This document shows, one piece after another, positions 21,892 to 32,816 of a stretch of DNA of 64,000 nucleotides; the stretch's first letter is position 1, and every line of letters starts with the position of its first letter. The stretch spans positions 372,001 through 436,000 of the forward strand of contig WFMF01000059.1 of NCBI GenBank assembly GCA_011033025.1, given 5' to 3'. The notes under the pieces were generated by a model. That model ran no database searches. It saw nothing but the letters and a program-made list of their open reading frames with translations, and was not told the DNA's origin. The translations under genes were made by a program, and so were the position numbers. This DNA comes from Beroe forskalii. Its lineage: Eukaryota; Ctenophora; Nuda; Beroida; Beroidae.

Positions 21892-24800
21892 ATGGCAGGC
21901 AAGAGAAACATGGCCGGTGGGAAGGCTGGCAAAGATTCAAAACCCAGAGAACAAGCCATGTCAAGGTCCATGAGAGCTGGACTGCAGTTCCCTGTCGGGC
22001 GTATTCATAGGTTAGTAAATTAGTATTAGATTTTTCAAACTAAAATGTATACTGTTCTTTTCCAGTATACCTTTCGTATTGGTTTGGGTTGTACACTTAA
22101 CACTTAGTTTTGGCTGTGCAAGTTGAGTTGGTGTTGTAATGCTGGTGTCAAATTGTTACACTACATAGCTGCAACATAAAAGTGACCGCTTGACCTGTGT
22201 ATGAGCAACACCGATCAAATTACGTCTAAAACACAACGAATGTCTGGCATTTAAATTTTGTATGTTTGAGAAGTTGAGGATTTGAGAGAAACACAAACAC
22301 ACACACACCTGACGTGTTTTACACCCAATGTTTTGTTTTGTGGTTGTATAGGATTGTTAAGATGTGGTTACCTTGCTCTGAGCAGTGAGCACATATGACA
22401 TACCGCCAAAAGTAGCAGTGAGCCCAGTTACAGAAATACTTAATGATGTTTAATGTTATTTCTAGCTACAATTTCTAGTTGCTTACTACAGCAACAAAGT
22501 GAACTCGGGCATAATAATATATTTTCTGTATTCAATAGCCTTATTTTGACCCCAAAAGGATCATCCGGTTGGCCAACTTTTTGGCTGGGCTTGGAGCTCA
22601 AAACCCATTGGCGCCACCAAGGCTGACGTTTAGGATCAACCATTATCTTAAAATCGAGGTTTTAAAATCATCAGGCGTTAACCACCCTGAAGTAAGAGTT
22701 AAGACGTGCTCTTACTTAAATGAGCAATTTCCTACCCAAGAATGAAAATTTTCGCTTGACTATATGTGGTACATGATATATAGGGCCTTCCATACCTCGA
22801 AAAAATATTTTTTTGCATGTATCCTGAGTTTGAAATCACAAAACTGCATATTTTTTGCGCAGGCAAATTCTGATTTCATATAAAACAAAATTATTCACAG
22901 GTGCACGAAATCAAAATTTCCTCAGCAGCATCCTAAAAGCTGCCTGCACGTTGAGTTGATTTCTAATAAAGTGGAGTTCAGGGTCTGGGGCGGCCCCAGA
23001 AGCCAGACGTTTTCTACAAATAAATTTGCCGCCTCAATAGGATTTTAACTCTTAATTCTGTCCTGTAAGTTGAGTCGAATGATAACATGTGAAGCAGGGG
23101 TCTGGGGCGGCAGCCCCAGGCTAGACGTTTTCTTTAAATAAAATTGTCGCCTCAATAAGATTTTTAACTCTTTTTGTCCTATAACTTGAGTCGATTGATA
23201 ACATGTGAAGCAGGGGTCTGGGGGCAACAGCCGCCAGAAGTCAGACGTTTTCTATGAATAAATTTGTCGCCTCAATAGGATTTTAACTCTTAATTCTTTC
23301 CTGTAAGTTCAGTCGATTGATAACATGTGAAGCAGGGGTCTTTGGGCGGCAGCCCCCAGAAGCCAGACATTTTCCATAAATAAAATTGTCACCTCAATAG
23401 GATTATATAACTCTTATTTCTTTATTTCAGCGTAATTTAGGATCATGGTACCTTAGCAAATGTATTATGTAATGTAGTTAAGTAGTTACAATTTCTACAG
23501 AGATGAAGATTAAATTCAGTAGATTGGGATCTGGGGTCAATTTTATTCAACGTACAATTTCAAAACATGCATAATTGAAACATGCATAATTTTCATTTCA
23601 GTGCTTAAAACATGCACTTTCATTTTTACAGCTACTGACAAGAATCCCTTGATATGGAAAGTCGACAAAATACAAAAATGCACAATTTTATTTTTAAAAA
23701 TGCACATTCGTTTCTGAAATAAAGATAGAGCTCAAGTAATTTTATGCATTTTTGTCTTGGGAGTTTGAAATATCTCAAAACTGCATATTTTGAAAAGGAT
23801 TTTGCATGTATCTAGGATGGCCAGGATTAAGTTTTTTCGTGGCATGGGGCCTTCACAAATTTATTGCACATTAAAAAGAACGTGTTCCCGCCAATCTGTA
23901 TGTTACCATATTACTTATTATAATTAGTGCTTTAGGGGTCACATTATGCAGCTCAACATCCCTTGTATATGGAATGTCAATGTGAGACTATTGTATTATG
24001 TATCATTTGTGTACACGGCATAGGCGGGAGTGTACTGTTAGTAAGGACAGTGAAACACTGCATTTCATTTCATGCATGGCTGGAAATTTTACTTTTTGTA
24101 GTGAGCCTAGAACTCAGGTATGCGAAAATTTCACGAAGCAAACCCTTCGACCCGTCAGATGATAGAGAATGAAATTCGAAAGTTTGTAAGATCTGTTGAT
24201 ATGAAATACGAAGAAATATTTCGCTAAGAATGGGTTCAATTTTTCATAATTTCTTTCATAATTATAAACATTCCATAGCTTTGTTTGGAATGGGTTCTAT
24301 ACAGTAATGTAAACCCATTCACATACCAAACAAAGAATAGTTTTATAGGACTATATAACCATTCTTTGCGACTTCACGTAAAACGATTACACACAAATAA
24401 AGTAATAATCCATCATTAATAGATAGATATTTATAATTGTTTAATGCTCAATCATGTTAATTGTTATATCAATGTATTGTACGTTAAATTAATTCATAAT
24501 CGCTGTTAATTGTTAGAATACATGCCTTGGACTTGTTTGATGAGTTTCTCACGGCGTATGTAGAAACATAGAAAATAGTTCCAGCATAGCAGTATATTGA
24601 ATAACTATACGTTAAAGGCTTGGTTACTCTGTAGTTTCTTTATTTCTGTTGCTTGAGAAACAGCATTATATATAGGCTTTAAAGGTAGGCTTCAAATACA
24701 AGTATCAAGGGCCCAACTCTCACACTTCCTACAGATTCACCTAAATACAATGATTATTAGTCATGATTAGCACTAAACATCACTAGAATAATTTCCAAAC

Positions 24801-25311
24801 ACAAGGAAACCTTCTGAATACCCAGCTAAATTGTGTTTATTTGCAGGTACATGAAGAGTCAGACGACACGGAAGGGCCGGGTGGGTGCCACATCGGCCGT
24901 GTACAGTGCTGCAATCCTCGAGTACCTTACAGCTGAAGTGCTGGAGCTGGCTGGTAACGCCTCCAAAGATCTCAAAGTCAAGAGGATAACCCCCAGACAT
25001 CTTCAGCTAGCCATCAGGTAATTAATAGGCTCTCACGAATAATAGGCGGTTAAGATGTCGTCATTATCATATAGCGCAATGTAGTAAGTTGAAGAGGCTG
25101 AACCGTCTGTTTTTCACAATAATTGCAATTATATACTATACATCATATACCAATATACGAACATGTACATACACAATAGTGAGATACATCCCGCAGAGGT
25201 GACGAGGAGCTGGACACCTTGATCAGAGCCACTATTGCCGGGGGCGGTGTGATCCCCCACATCCACAAGTCTCTGATCGGAAAGAAGGAACAGTCCCAGA
25301 AATCATCCTAA
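21892..25311 (+). CDS. H2AZ: Histone variant H2A.Z, three exons
   Basis: Exon 1 21892-22010, exon 2 24847-25017, exon 3 25197-25311; both joins (AG|GTTAGT...TTTGCAG|G and CAG|GTAATT...CCGCAG|A) fall inside Arg codons and restore RIHR|YMKSQ and AIR|GDEELD. The encoded core has [50 protein letters not shown] and the H2A.Z-specific docking region [21 protein letters not shown]2A.Z replaces H2A in nucleosomes at promoters. Two start codons are possible: 21892 (134 residues, prefix MAGKRN) or 21910 (128 residues, canonical [10 protein letters not shown] and canonical length). The N-tail after DS ([10 protein letters not shown]) and loop L1 (SQTTRKGR instead of SRTTSHGR) differ from the nearly invariant family sequence, suggesting a divergent paralog. 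Intron 1 is 2.8 kb and contains a minisatellite. Confidence 0.95.
22975..23410 (+). repeat. Tandem ~118-bp repeat in H2A.Z intron 1
   Basis: Four imperfect units marked by GGGGTCTGGGGCGGCAGCCC at about 22981, 23097, 23213 and 23335, each followed by CAGACGTTTTCTA, AATAAATTTGTCGCCTCAAT and TAACTCTTAATTCT. Spacing is 116-122 bp. Confidence 0.85.
23411..24846. other. Remainder of H2A.Z intron 1
   Basis: AT-rich intronic sequence with several variants of ATGCATAATTT and AAACATGCA near 23560-23720. No nested gene recognised. It ends in the acceptor TTTGCAG at 24840-24846. Confidence 0.5.
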
Positions 25312-27013
25312 CTACTCTTCCTCCTTTCTCTCTAGCCATTCTCTCTACCTGGTACACAGTTGTTGCTGACAACATAATGACAACATTCATAACAACAAAT
25401 ATAATATTGAAATTATACTTTCACTAAAGCAACGGCAACATCCGTAACCCGCTAAATTTGTTTTACATTGTTGTTATAACTATATATGAGACTATATAAT
25501 ATATGAGACTCGAATTATTATCAAAATACGCTGTGTAATCAACCTGTTATAATGATATCATGTACATTGAAACATTTTATCTAATGTCGTAGTATATGCA
25601 TAATATAAAATCTGAATATTCAATATATTATTGCCATTAAATATTATATGAAATTAAGTGGTACTTTCAGACTCTACTATAGATGTCTTAGTACGTTTTA
25701 ACAAATGGTCTTCGATGAGTATAACACCTCAGTTTAAGTCGAATTTTGTGCAGTTCTTCGGGGACCCATCACTCCAATATTTAACGCTGTTCAATTTTAA
25801 CAACACAAATCTTGAAAATGTAATTTCAGTTAGTTTTCATGTTATTTTATGGACCCATTCAGTGTGAAACTGATTTTTGTTCCCGTTATTACTGGCCTGA
25901 AAATGTCTTCTCAAATCTCAGCAGTGTTAATTTAAGTAATATATTTACGTCTTGCCGATTTTCAAGTAACCATGCGTTAGAATTTTGCGGGGCCAGTAAA
26001 TGGTGTCATCGTATATTATGAAGATTATTGAAATTGGGTTTAATAACTTCGTTTGCCATTGTTAAAATGATGTTAAGTCTGAGACTTAAATTGTTTAAAT
26101 ATTTTCGATTCTGAAGCTAGCCTGCGTTTCGTTTGTTTTGTGGGACTTAGGTGCATTATTTACTTTTGGGTACTAGCACAAAATGGAACTTAACGTTGTG
26201 CCAAGACTTTCACATTTGCTCACAAAATTATTTTCCCGCGCGCGCGGCGCGCATATTTGTGATGGAACTGACGCGCGCGCGGGAAATGATTCACATTTTG
26301 AAAGAGAAAATTTGTAAGGAAACAGCCGATTAGGGGCCATCCAGAAATGAGCTCATCAAAAATCGGCCTTTTTCGAATATACATACATACTACCTCATCA
26401 CTTTCTCATCATTTGGAAAAGATACACATACCCCAACCTCATCTCATCATTTCAAGATTTATGTTACTACGTAATTCATTCAATATGAAAGGCTGAAGTG
26501 GCGTCACAATTGCAATTTTGGTTAGATCATCTAACTTATTTATTCAAAATTGAAAATGGTCCCGTGCTACATTTAGTGTACCGGTATGGTCCAATTTTAC
26601 AACGAGTGGTTGATGTCAAAATTTCCCTTTAGTCACTTGAAAACCCTTTCAGCACAATTCAATATGTGCATCTTTTAGGGATCGTTCGGCGAAAGTATCA
26701 TACATATCGCCAATGGTACCACTAAATGGCACCAATGGGTCTCCATTGGTACCAATGGTGATTGGTGAAATGGCACCAATGGTGCATCCTATCTCCATTG
26801 GTATCATAGGCGATCGCCATTGGATGCCAAGGGTACCATTTAAATGGTGCCATTAAGAAGCGATACTAACGTCGAGATCACCATTAGGTGGGGGGTGGGG
26901 TAAGCCATGATTACGTAATATTCTCCTAAAGAGGAGGGGGTTGGGCTTTAATTACGTTTGACTTTGATTACGAGGGGGGTTGGAAATAACCAAAAATTGA
27001 TTACGTAAAAATT
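25312..27013. other. Downstream of H2A.Z; CCAATGGT repeats and a GC hairpin
   Basis: The 3' flank of H2A.Z, with no further gene. A CG-dinucleotide hairpin lies at about 26232-26286 (TTTCCCGCGCGCGCG pairing with CGCGCGCGGGAAA). About 26695-26860 is dense in ATTGGTACCAATGG-type inverted repeats. From 26880 on, GGGGGTTGG-containing repeat-like sequence runs into the palindrome. Confidence 0.45.
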
Positions 27014-27188
27014 GACAATTTTGCGCCTCTTTATTAATATTATATCGAGCCCTCCGGTTATCGAGCGGGATGCACAATGCACTAAGGGATCGTTCACATA
27101 TTATCAATATGTGAACGATCCCTTAGTGCATTGTGCATCCCGATAGATAACCGGAGGGCTCGATATAATAAAGAGGCGCTAAATTGTC
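27014..27188. repeat. Near-perfect 83-89 bp-arm palindrome
   Basis: The left arm (27014-27102) and right arm (27106-27188) are reverse complements apart from a few mismatches and a 6-nt length difference. The centre is ATC. Shared blocks include GCGCCTCTTTATTA, CGAGCCCTCCGGTTAT, GGGATGCACAATGCACTAAG and GGATCGTTCACATATT. It could extrude a cruciform, or may be a compact foldback element. Confidence 0.9.
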
Positions 27189-28034
27189 GATTGTCAAATG
27201 GGTAAGGGTTCCCCTAACCAGGGGTTTAGCGGTTAGGGCAAATAGTATTAGGCAGGTGTCGCCACCTCGAGAAATGAGAATTATTCTGAAATTTCCGATC
27301 GCGCGGCGCCATGTACGTAGGTGAGTATACTGTTAAATCAGTATCACACGCGTACAAATTGTGGTTTTGTGGAAATTGCAGACACCGATCTCAGAGGTGG
27401 CGACACCTCAGTTACAATTACGTTCGATTTTTTTCTCCGAGTTTCAGTTTGTACTTTTTACAAATTCAAAAACCACCCCCTTCTTCTTATATTTCCCGAT
27501 CAATTTTTGGCCTATTTGGTGGACGGTTGCCACAAACGTCGATTTGACGGTTATTTCACTAAAAATCGTTAAATTTCTGACCTCAAAAATGATGAAATGC
27601 GGACAAGAGGCGTATATATAAAATGGCCGAGTTGTTCCGGACGTCCTTTTCAAACTCTGAGTATTTAGGGTCAATACGGTCAAAGCGGTGTGTCGTACTC
27701 ATAGAGGGATTGTTCACATACTATACGTGATCAATTTTTGGCCGAATTTAATATAACTGCCCCCCCCCATTAGTGACGAATTCATACAGATCAGATAATC
27801 ATGAAACTGAAAGACAAATTGAGGAATTCATTGAAGTTTGAATGTAACATTATGTAAAATACAAACCGTAAATACGTAAGCAAAGGGACAGTCCAAAAAT
27901 CTTAAATTTAGGCCAACAGCGGAGAGGGCATTTGCGTTTGAATAAGCAGATGCTTATTGAGGATGCAGGCAGCATGGACCTTACGCAATTTATACGTCCG
28001 GATTTCATGCGATGTACACTGTACCGACGGTACA
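27189..28034. other. No gene recognised
   Basis: Mixed non-coding sequence. GGGATTGTTCACATACTAT near 27705 resembles the palindrome's inner block and points to a related dispersed repeat. No protein recognised in the short frames. Confidence 0.45.
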
Positions 28035-28042
28035 GTTGATGG

Positions 28043-28083
28043 AGGTCAGGCGTTGCCTGACCCCCTCGCGCGACGTCAGACAA
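28043..28083. mobile_element. 41-bp mini-transposon, second copy of the family
   Basis: The inside is almost identical to 2207-2246 (GTCAGGCGTTGCCTGACC, CCCTCGCGCG, GTCAGACAA). Flanks GTTGATGG at 28035-28042 and 28084-28091 are directly repeated. The first two bases of the left end are AG instead of TT. Confidence 0.7.
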
Positions 28084-28091
28084 GTTGATGG

Positions 28092-28770
28092 AGCCACGCC
28101 GCCACGGCACTATTCGTAGTCGGGAAGCCGAAGAAAGGGCTTGGACTATTATATTGACAAAATTTCAATTATCAGAAGTATTTTTTATTGGACAGTCCCT
28201 TTTCATTAGAATTTCATTAATAGTTAAATGCCAACATTATTCAGGACTGTGATCAGACACACTGGCAATGTAACATCCATTGAACCCATTCATACCTTTA
28301 TTTTACTTGAAATATGATTTATCATTATGAATGACCAATCAAATGAAGCCATAGTGATAGATGCAAAAAAACAGCACATAAATATATATGTACAGATATT
28401 ATACAGAATAGATATGTTATGTTACGGGTTTCATCTTCACATCTTTGGAATGAAAATCATACTGTTTATGTCTTGCAGGGGATGTCTATTTGACGCACAT
28501 CCTAATTTTGCAGAAATGTCTTTCAATTTTTGAAATTCTAGTGAAAAATGGATGGGTTTGTTGTGTCTTCCAAAATGACACAAATTATGAAATATAACGA
28601 AGTTTTCTCAACAGATTTAATCTAGCTTGCAGCCATACACAAACACAGATTAATTATCACTAGTCGGTTCCCGTCCTACGGACGGCGAATGATGGCAGCC
28701 GCATGAGCTAACGGCCACATGTCCCTTTGACTGTGATTTGACCGTGCGAGTTTGCAGGGAAATTCGAAAC
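28092..28770. other. No gene recognised
   Basis: AT-rich spacer between the 41-bp element and the 133-bp tandem repeats. It shows no long frame with recognisable protein similarity and no structured RNA. Confidence 0.45.
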
Positions 28771-28774
28771 TCTA

Positions 28775-29360
28775 ATTTCTGCGAAAAAAAGCTTCCCACG
28801 CCCCCAACGGTAACCCAATATTGCCGACAATATTCTCAAAATCTTTACTCATCATATTCATAAGCAACTCCATAGCGAAGGAATTTTGATAAAATTCGAA
28901 AATCTTTTTTTGCGAAAAAAAGGGCGTGGCCTCCCACGCCCCTTAGGGTAACCCAATAATTCGGACAAAATTCTCAAAACTTTTATTCATCATAAGCAAC
29001 TTGATGGCGAAGGAATTTTGAAAAAAATTCGAAAGTTTAATTTTTGCGAAAAAAAGGGCGTGGCCTCCCACGCTCCTCAGAGTGACCCAATAATTCGGAC
29101 AAAATTCTCAAAATTTTTATTCATCATAAGCAACTCAATGGCGAAGGAATTTTGAAAAAATTCGAAAGTTTAATTTTTGCGAAAAAAAGGGCGTGGCCCC
29201 CTACGCCCCTCAGGGTGACCCAATAATTCGGACAAAATTCTCAAAATTTTTATTCATCATAAGCAACACGATAGCGAAGGAATTTTGAAAAAATTCGAAA
29301 GTTTAATTTTTGCGAAAAAAAGGGCGTGGCCACCCACGCCCCTCAGGGTGGCCGACAAAA
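28775..29360 (+). repeat. Tandem ~133-bp minisatellite
   Basis: About 4.5 units. Markers GCGAAAAAAAGGGCGTGGCC, CACGCCCCTCAGGGTGACCC, AATAATTCGGACAAAATTCT and GCGAAGGAATTTTGAAAAA recur at 132-135 bp spacing (about 28785, 28919, 29052, 29187 and 29319). Confidence 0.9.
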
Positions 29361-29446
29361 TTTCTCATTATTTTTCTGATTTATTATAAAGTTTTTGCAA
29401 CACGATTAAAAAATAATTTCATTGCCTACTTGAAATTGCTAACGCC

Positions 29447-29470
29447 TGCCACATATATATATATGTGGCA
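29447..29470. repeat. 24-bp perfect palindrome at a PLE breakpoint
   Basis: TGCCACA and TGTGGCA enclose a TA tract. It lies exactly where the 3' half of a Penelope-like copy begins. Confidence 0.8.
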
Positions 29471-31053
29471 GCAATGATTTTACTATAGCCTTGTGGTGCA
29501 GGTTCAAAGATGATATCTTTTGTCCGTGGATCATGGGTTTAGAAAAACTCCATGAGTTCAATGCCTGGATCAACACTCTTCATCCGAAAATTAACTTTAC
29601 AATGAACTATGCAACTAATCAATTAGAAGGCATTGAATACCTAGACACAAGAGTGTATATAAAGGACTCTTTTATTCATACTACTCTTTACACAAAGCCC
29701 TCAGACACGCATGCTTATCTCAACCCCAACTCTTGTCATCCTAAGCATGTGTGCAATAACATACCACAGGGAGTGGCTAAACGTATCAAACGTATTTGTT
29801 CAGAGGAGAATGAATACACCACTCATAAAATTTCTCATGCTAATCATTTTGTTGACAGAGGTTATAATATAGATTTTATTTCTGCAGAATTTAATAAATG
29901 TGATAATTTAGACAGACTTGATCTTATTGGTGACCCAGAAATTAGTTTTACCATTGAGAGTAATGAGACTAGCAGGAGAATTCCTTTAGTCTTAGACTTT
30001 CATCCAAGTTTTTCAGGTGCTTCAAGAGCTGTTAATAAACATAAGCACCTGTTAGACTTGGATGATTCTCTGAAGGATGTAGTCTCCAAAGACAAGATCT
30101 TTGTGACCTTCAGAAAGGCTAGGACTATCGGGGATTCTCTTGTTCATTCTCGTTATTCACGCAATACAACAGACAATAATGTAGTCCTAGGTAACATCAA
30201 TTGTGGAAAATGTAATTTATGTAAATTCTTTTTATCTGACAATACAGTTAAAATTCAGTCATTAACTACCAAACAAATCCATAATATTTATCAGTCTATT
30301 TCGTGTGAAGATGAACATGTAATATATGTAATAACCGATCTAGTATGTAATAAACAAAATGTAGGTAGCACTGATAGCACTATGAAACTTCGCTTTTCCA
30401 ATCATAAGAGTCACATTAAGAAAAAGGTTAACAGTTGTAGAGTGGCAGTTCATTATAACCAAAATAAGGCACATAAGTTTAGTAGACAGTCAGGCTCAGT
30501 TTAACGCCACTCTAGCACAAGAATTAAAGGTCACCCTTGTAGATAAGGTTAGCCTGAGCCATGGGATACCCCTGAAAGCATCACAAATAAGTTAAGTAAG
30601 AAAGAGGCTTATTGGCACCAACTTAAAACTTTTGAATCAGATGGAGGGCTGAACATCCGTAATGAGCGCATAATAGCCAATAAGCGCACACAAGGCAATT
30701 AATCCCATGACTTTAAATAGGCACAAGAGCATTCCCAAATCCCTTCTATCAGTCAATTCTATATTTTATTTATTACTAGAGTCTACTAGTTATATTGAAT
30801 TATTTTGCATTGTTCAATCTTCTCCATCATTTTACCCGAATTATGTTTATACTTTTCAGATGTATTTAAGTTTGATGTTTTATGATGTATTATTATTGAT
30901 ATTGTATTCTTTCAGATGTATGTTACCCATTGATAATGTAAACTTTCTTTAGATATTTATGATCCATTGAAATTGTAACAATTCAACCTTTAACTGTGCT
31001 CTGACCGTACGTCATCACTTGACTTTTCAAATTTGATATTGTATTCTGTTATA
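29470..31053 (+). pseudogene. 3' half of a Penelope-like element, copy C
   Basis: Plus-strand copy starting just before RT motif C (ALWCRFKDDIFCPW, from 29485). It continues through EGIEYLDTRVYI, CGKCNLCKFF and the GIY-YIG region to the ANKRTQGN end near 30702, then about 350 bp of 3' UTR. A 2-nt deletion near 30481 (KFS|RQSGSV) shifts the frame, and a 1-nt deletion near 30550 follows. The 3' end is cut at 31053. Its 5' breakpoint lies about 45 nt (in element coordinates) from that of copy D on the opposite strand, so the two probably derive from one element. Confidence 0.88.
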
Positions 31054-32762
31054 CCATATGAGCATGCATTATGTGGTCCCATAGCCATTCCATTTTTCTG
31101 AATGTAGCAACATTGTTGAAGAAAGGAAATGTTATTCTCAAAGTAATCCTAAGTAGCTTCTAGGATACTCATTAGTGCTAGGGGAACTTAACATCTCTCT
31201 GATCAAGCAACTCTTGACATGCATCAAGCCCCATTACGTTATCAATACTGGGAACATTGCTACAACATCCCAACCAAAATTATATTGTCTATCTGATTAT
31301 TTTGGCAGAGGTTAAATTTATGAATTTCATAAAGAAACTGAAGAGTCTTTCAGAACAAAGGTAACTCCACTGCTAGTTGTTTGAGATAAAAAATCAGACC
31401 AAGCAGCTAGATTCTCTGTAGGAGACCCACACCCAGAAGTAATTAAAAATGTGGGGTAATTCGCCTGGGGTTTGTGGACTTTATAATTACAATAGTCATA
31501 TCCTGAGCCGAGATTCTTCTTTAACAATCCAGGATGCAATGCGGGGACTGATATCACCTGCCTCCAACGAAAGTTTCTACCCACTTTTCAATTATTCCAT
31601 TGATTTCCTTGATCTTTTCGGAATGGGAGAATTGTTATTAGCTTCATTGATAGGGATGAATGTCTGCATCACCCAGATGTTCCATCACCTTCTGTTCGTA
31701 GTTGTCTTGGGTATCTAACACCCAGCCAGTGCCCTTATCAAAATACCTAAACACTGTGTCATCCCAACTTTGTAACTGCTTGAGAGCTTGACGATGGTTG
31801 AGTGACATATTGTCAAAAGATTTGTTGCATAGACCTATAGTTTTCAACTCTTTGACTGTCAGTTGGAGGTAAAGCTCTAGAGCCTGACTTGAACTCTTAG
31901 GAGCTTCCTTCCCAGATGGAGGTATGAGAGCAATTTCAGTGTCTCTATGAACATTGGGAGTACTGGAAGAGTGACTTTTTACTGAAGAATGAGATTCCAT
32001 CTGATTTTTGCTTACCCACTTGTCGATGTCATTATCCTCTTATCGATCTGAGGATGTGAAGGGTGGGGCAAAATCAGGGCCTAGGGTTAACACTTCTTTT
32101 TGTTCATCAGTAAGAGTCTTTCCTGACAAGTTCAGTATCATCCTGTCATTGATTTTAACTGCCTCATTACCTTTTATGAGTTTATTAAGTGTTTGTTTCC
32201 TGTTAGATCTAGGCTTGTTCTTCTTTTTCTTAAATTTTCTATTATTTTTCTTATTGTTCACACTATCAACTGAAGAATGTTCTGGATTACTGCACTGATT
32301 ATCTGAACTGATATAAATGAATTTTTCTTTCTGACTGATTAAATTAATAAGTTTCTTATGGTGATTCTGTCTCATATTATTAGTTATAGGTACAAAATAT
32401 ACATTGAAGTCTGTAATAACATTATCCACATCAGTAGAGTTGTACAAGTTCCTTAAAACATCTATCTGAGTATACATAGAGTTTCTCCAAGCTTTAGTCC
32501 TGTTCTCATAATCTGTGATGATTAGGTCCAAAGTCCTTGATTTTGTAGCTTGAAGAAGAAAAGAAATTTGTGATGAGAGATCGTGGTTATCATAACTCAG
32601 TGTAAATTGACACTGGTCATTGATACCTTGTGGGATAACGTTAGCTGTACGGCACTTCTTCATGAAATCTGACTGGCATTGTAGTGAGTACAGCCTTTTC
32701 ATACATCTAAACAGTTTCTGATACTCAGGGTTTGTACAGATTTGTTTGATGTTTTCACTCAT
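31054..32762 (-). pseudogene. 5' half of a Penelope-like element ORF, copy D
   Basis: Minus-strand ORF fragment starting MSENIKQICTNPEYQ at 32762. It retains the lysine-rich stretch (KFKKKKNKPRSNRK), the pre-RT region and RT motifs up to GPHNACSY, then stops at 31054. Frames are broken several times (near 32040, 32000-31980, 31644 and 31580-31590, and downstream), so it encodes no full protein. With copy C it would make up almost one full element. Confidence 0.88.
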
Positions 32763-32816
32763 AACACATACAAAAACAAGAGACTAAGAGACAGATAATG
32801 TACAAGTTCACAAATA

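Noticed and set aside
28775-29360. Riboswitch or RNA gene suggested by GGGCGTGGCC...CACGCCCC hairpins
   Set aside because: The hairpin is part of a simple 133-bp tandem repeat with no further conserved structure.
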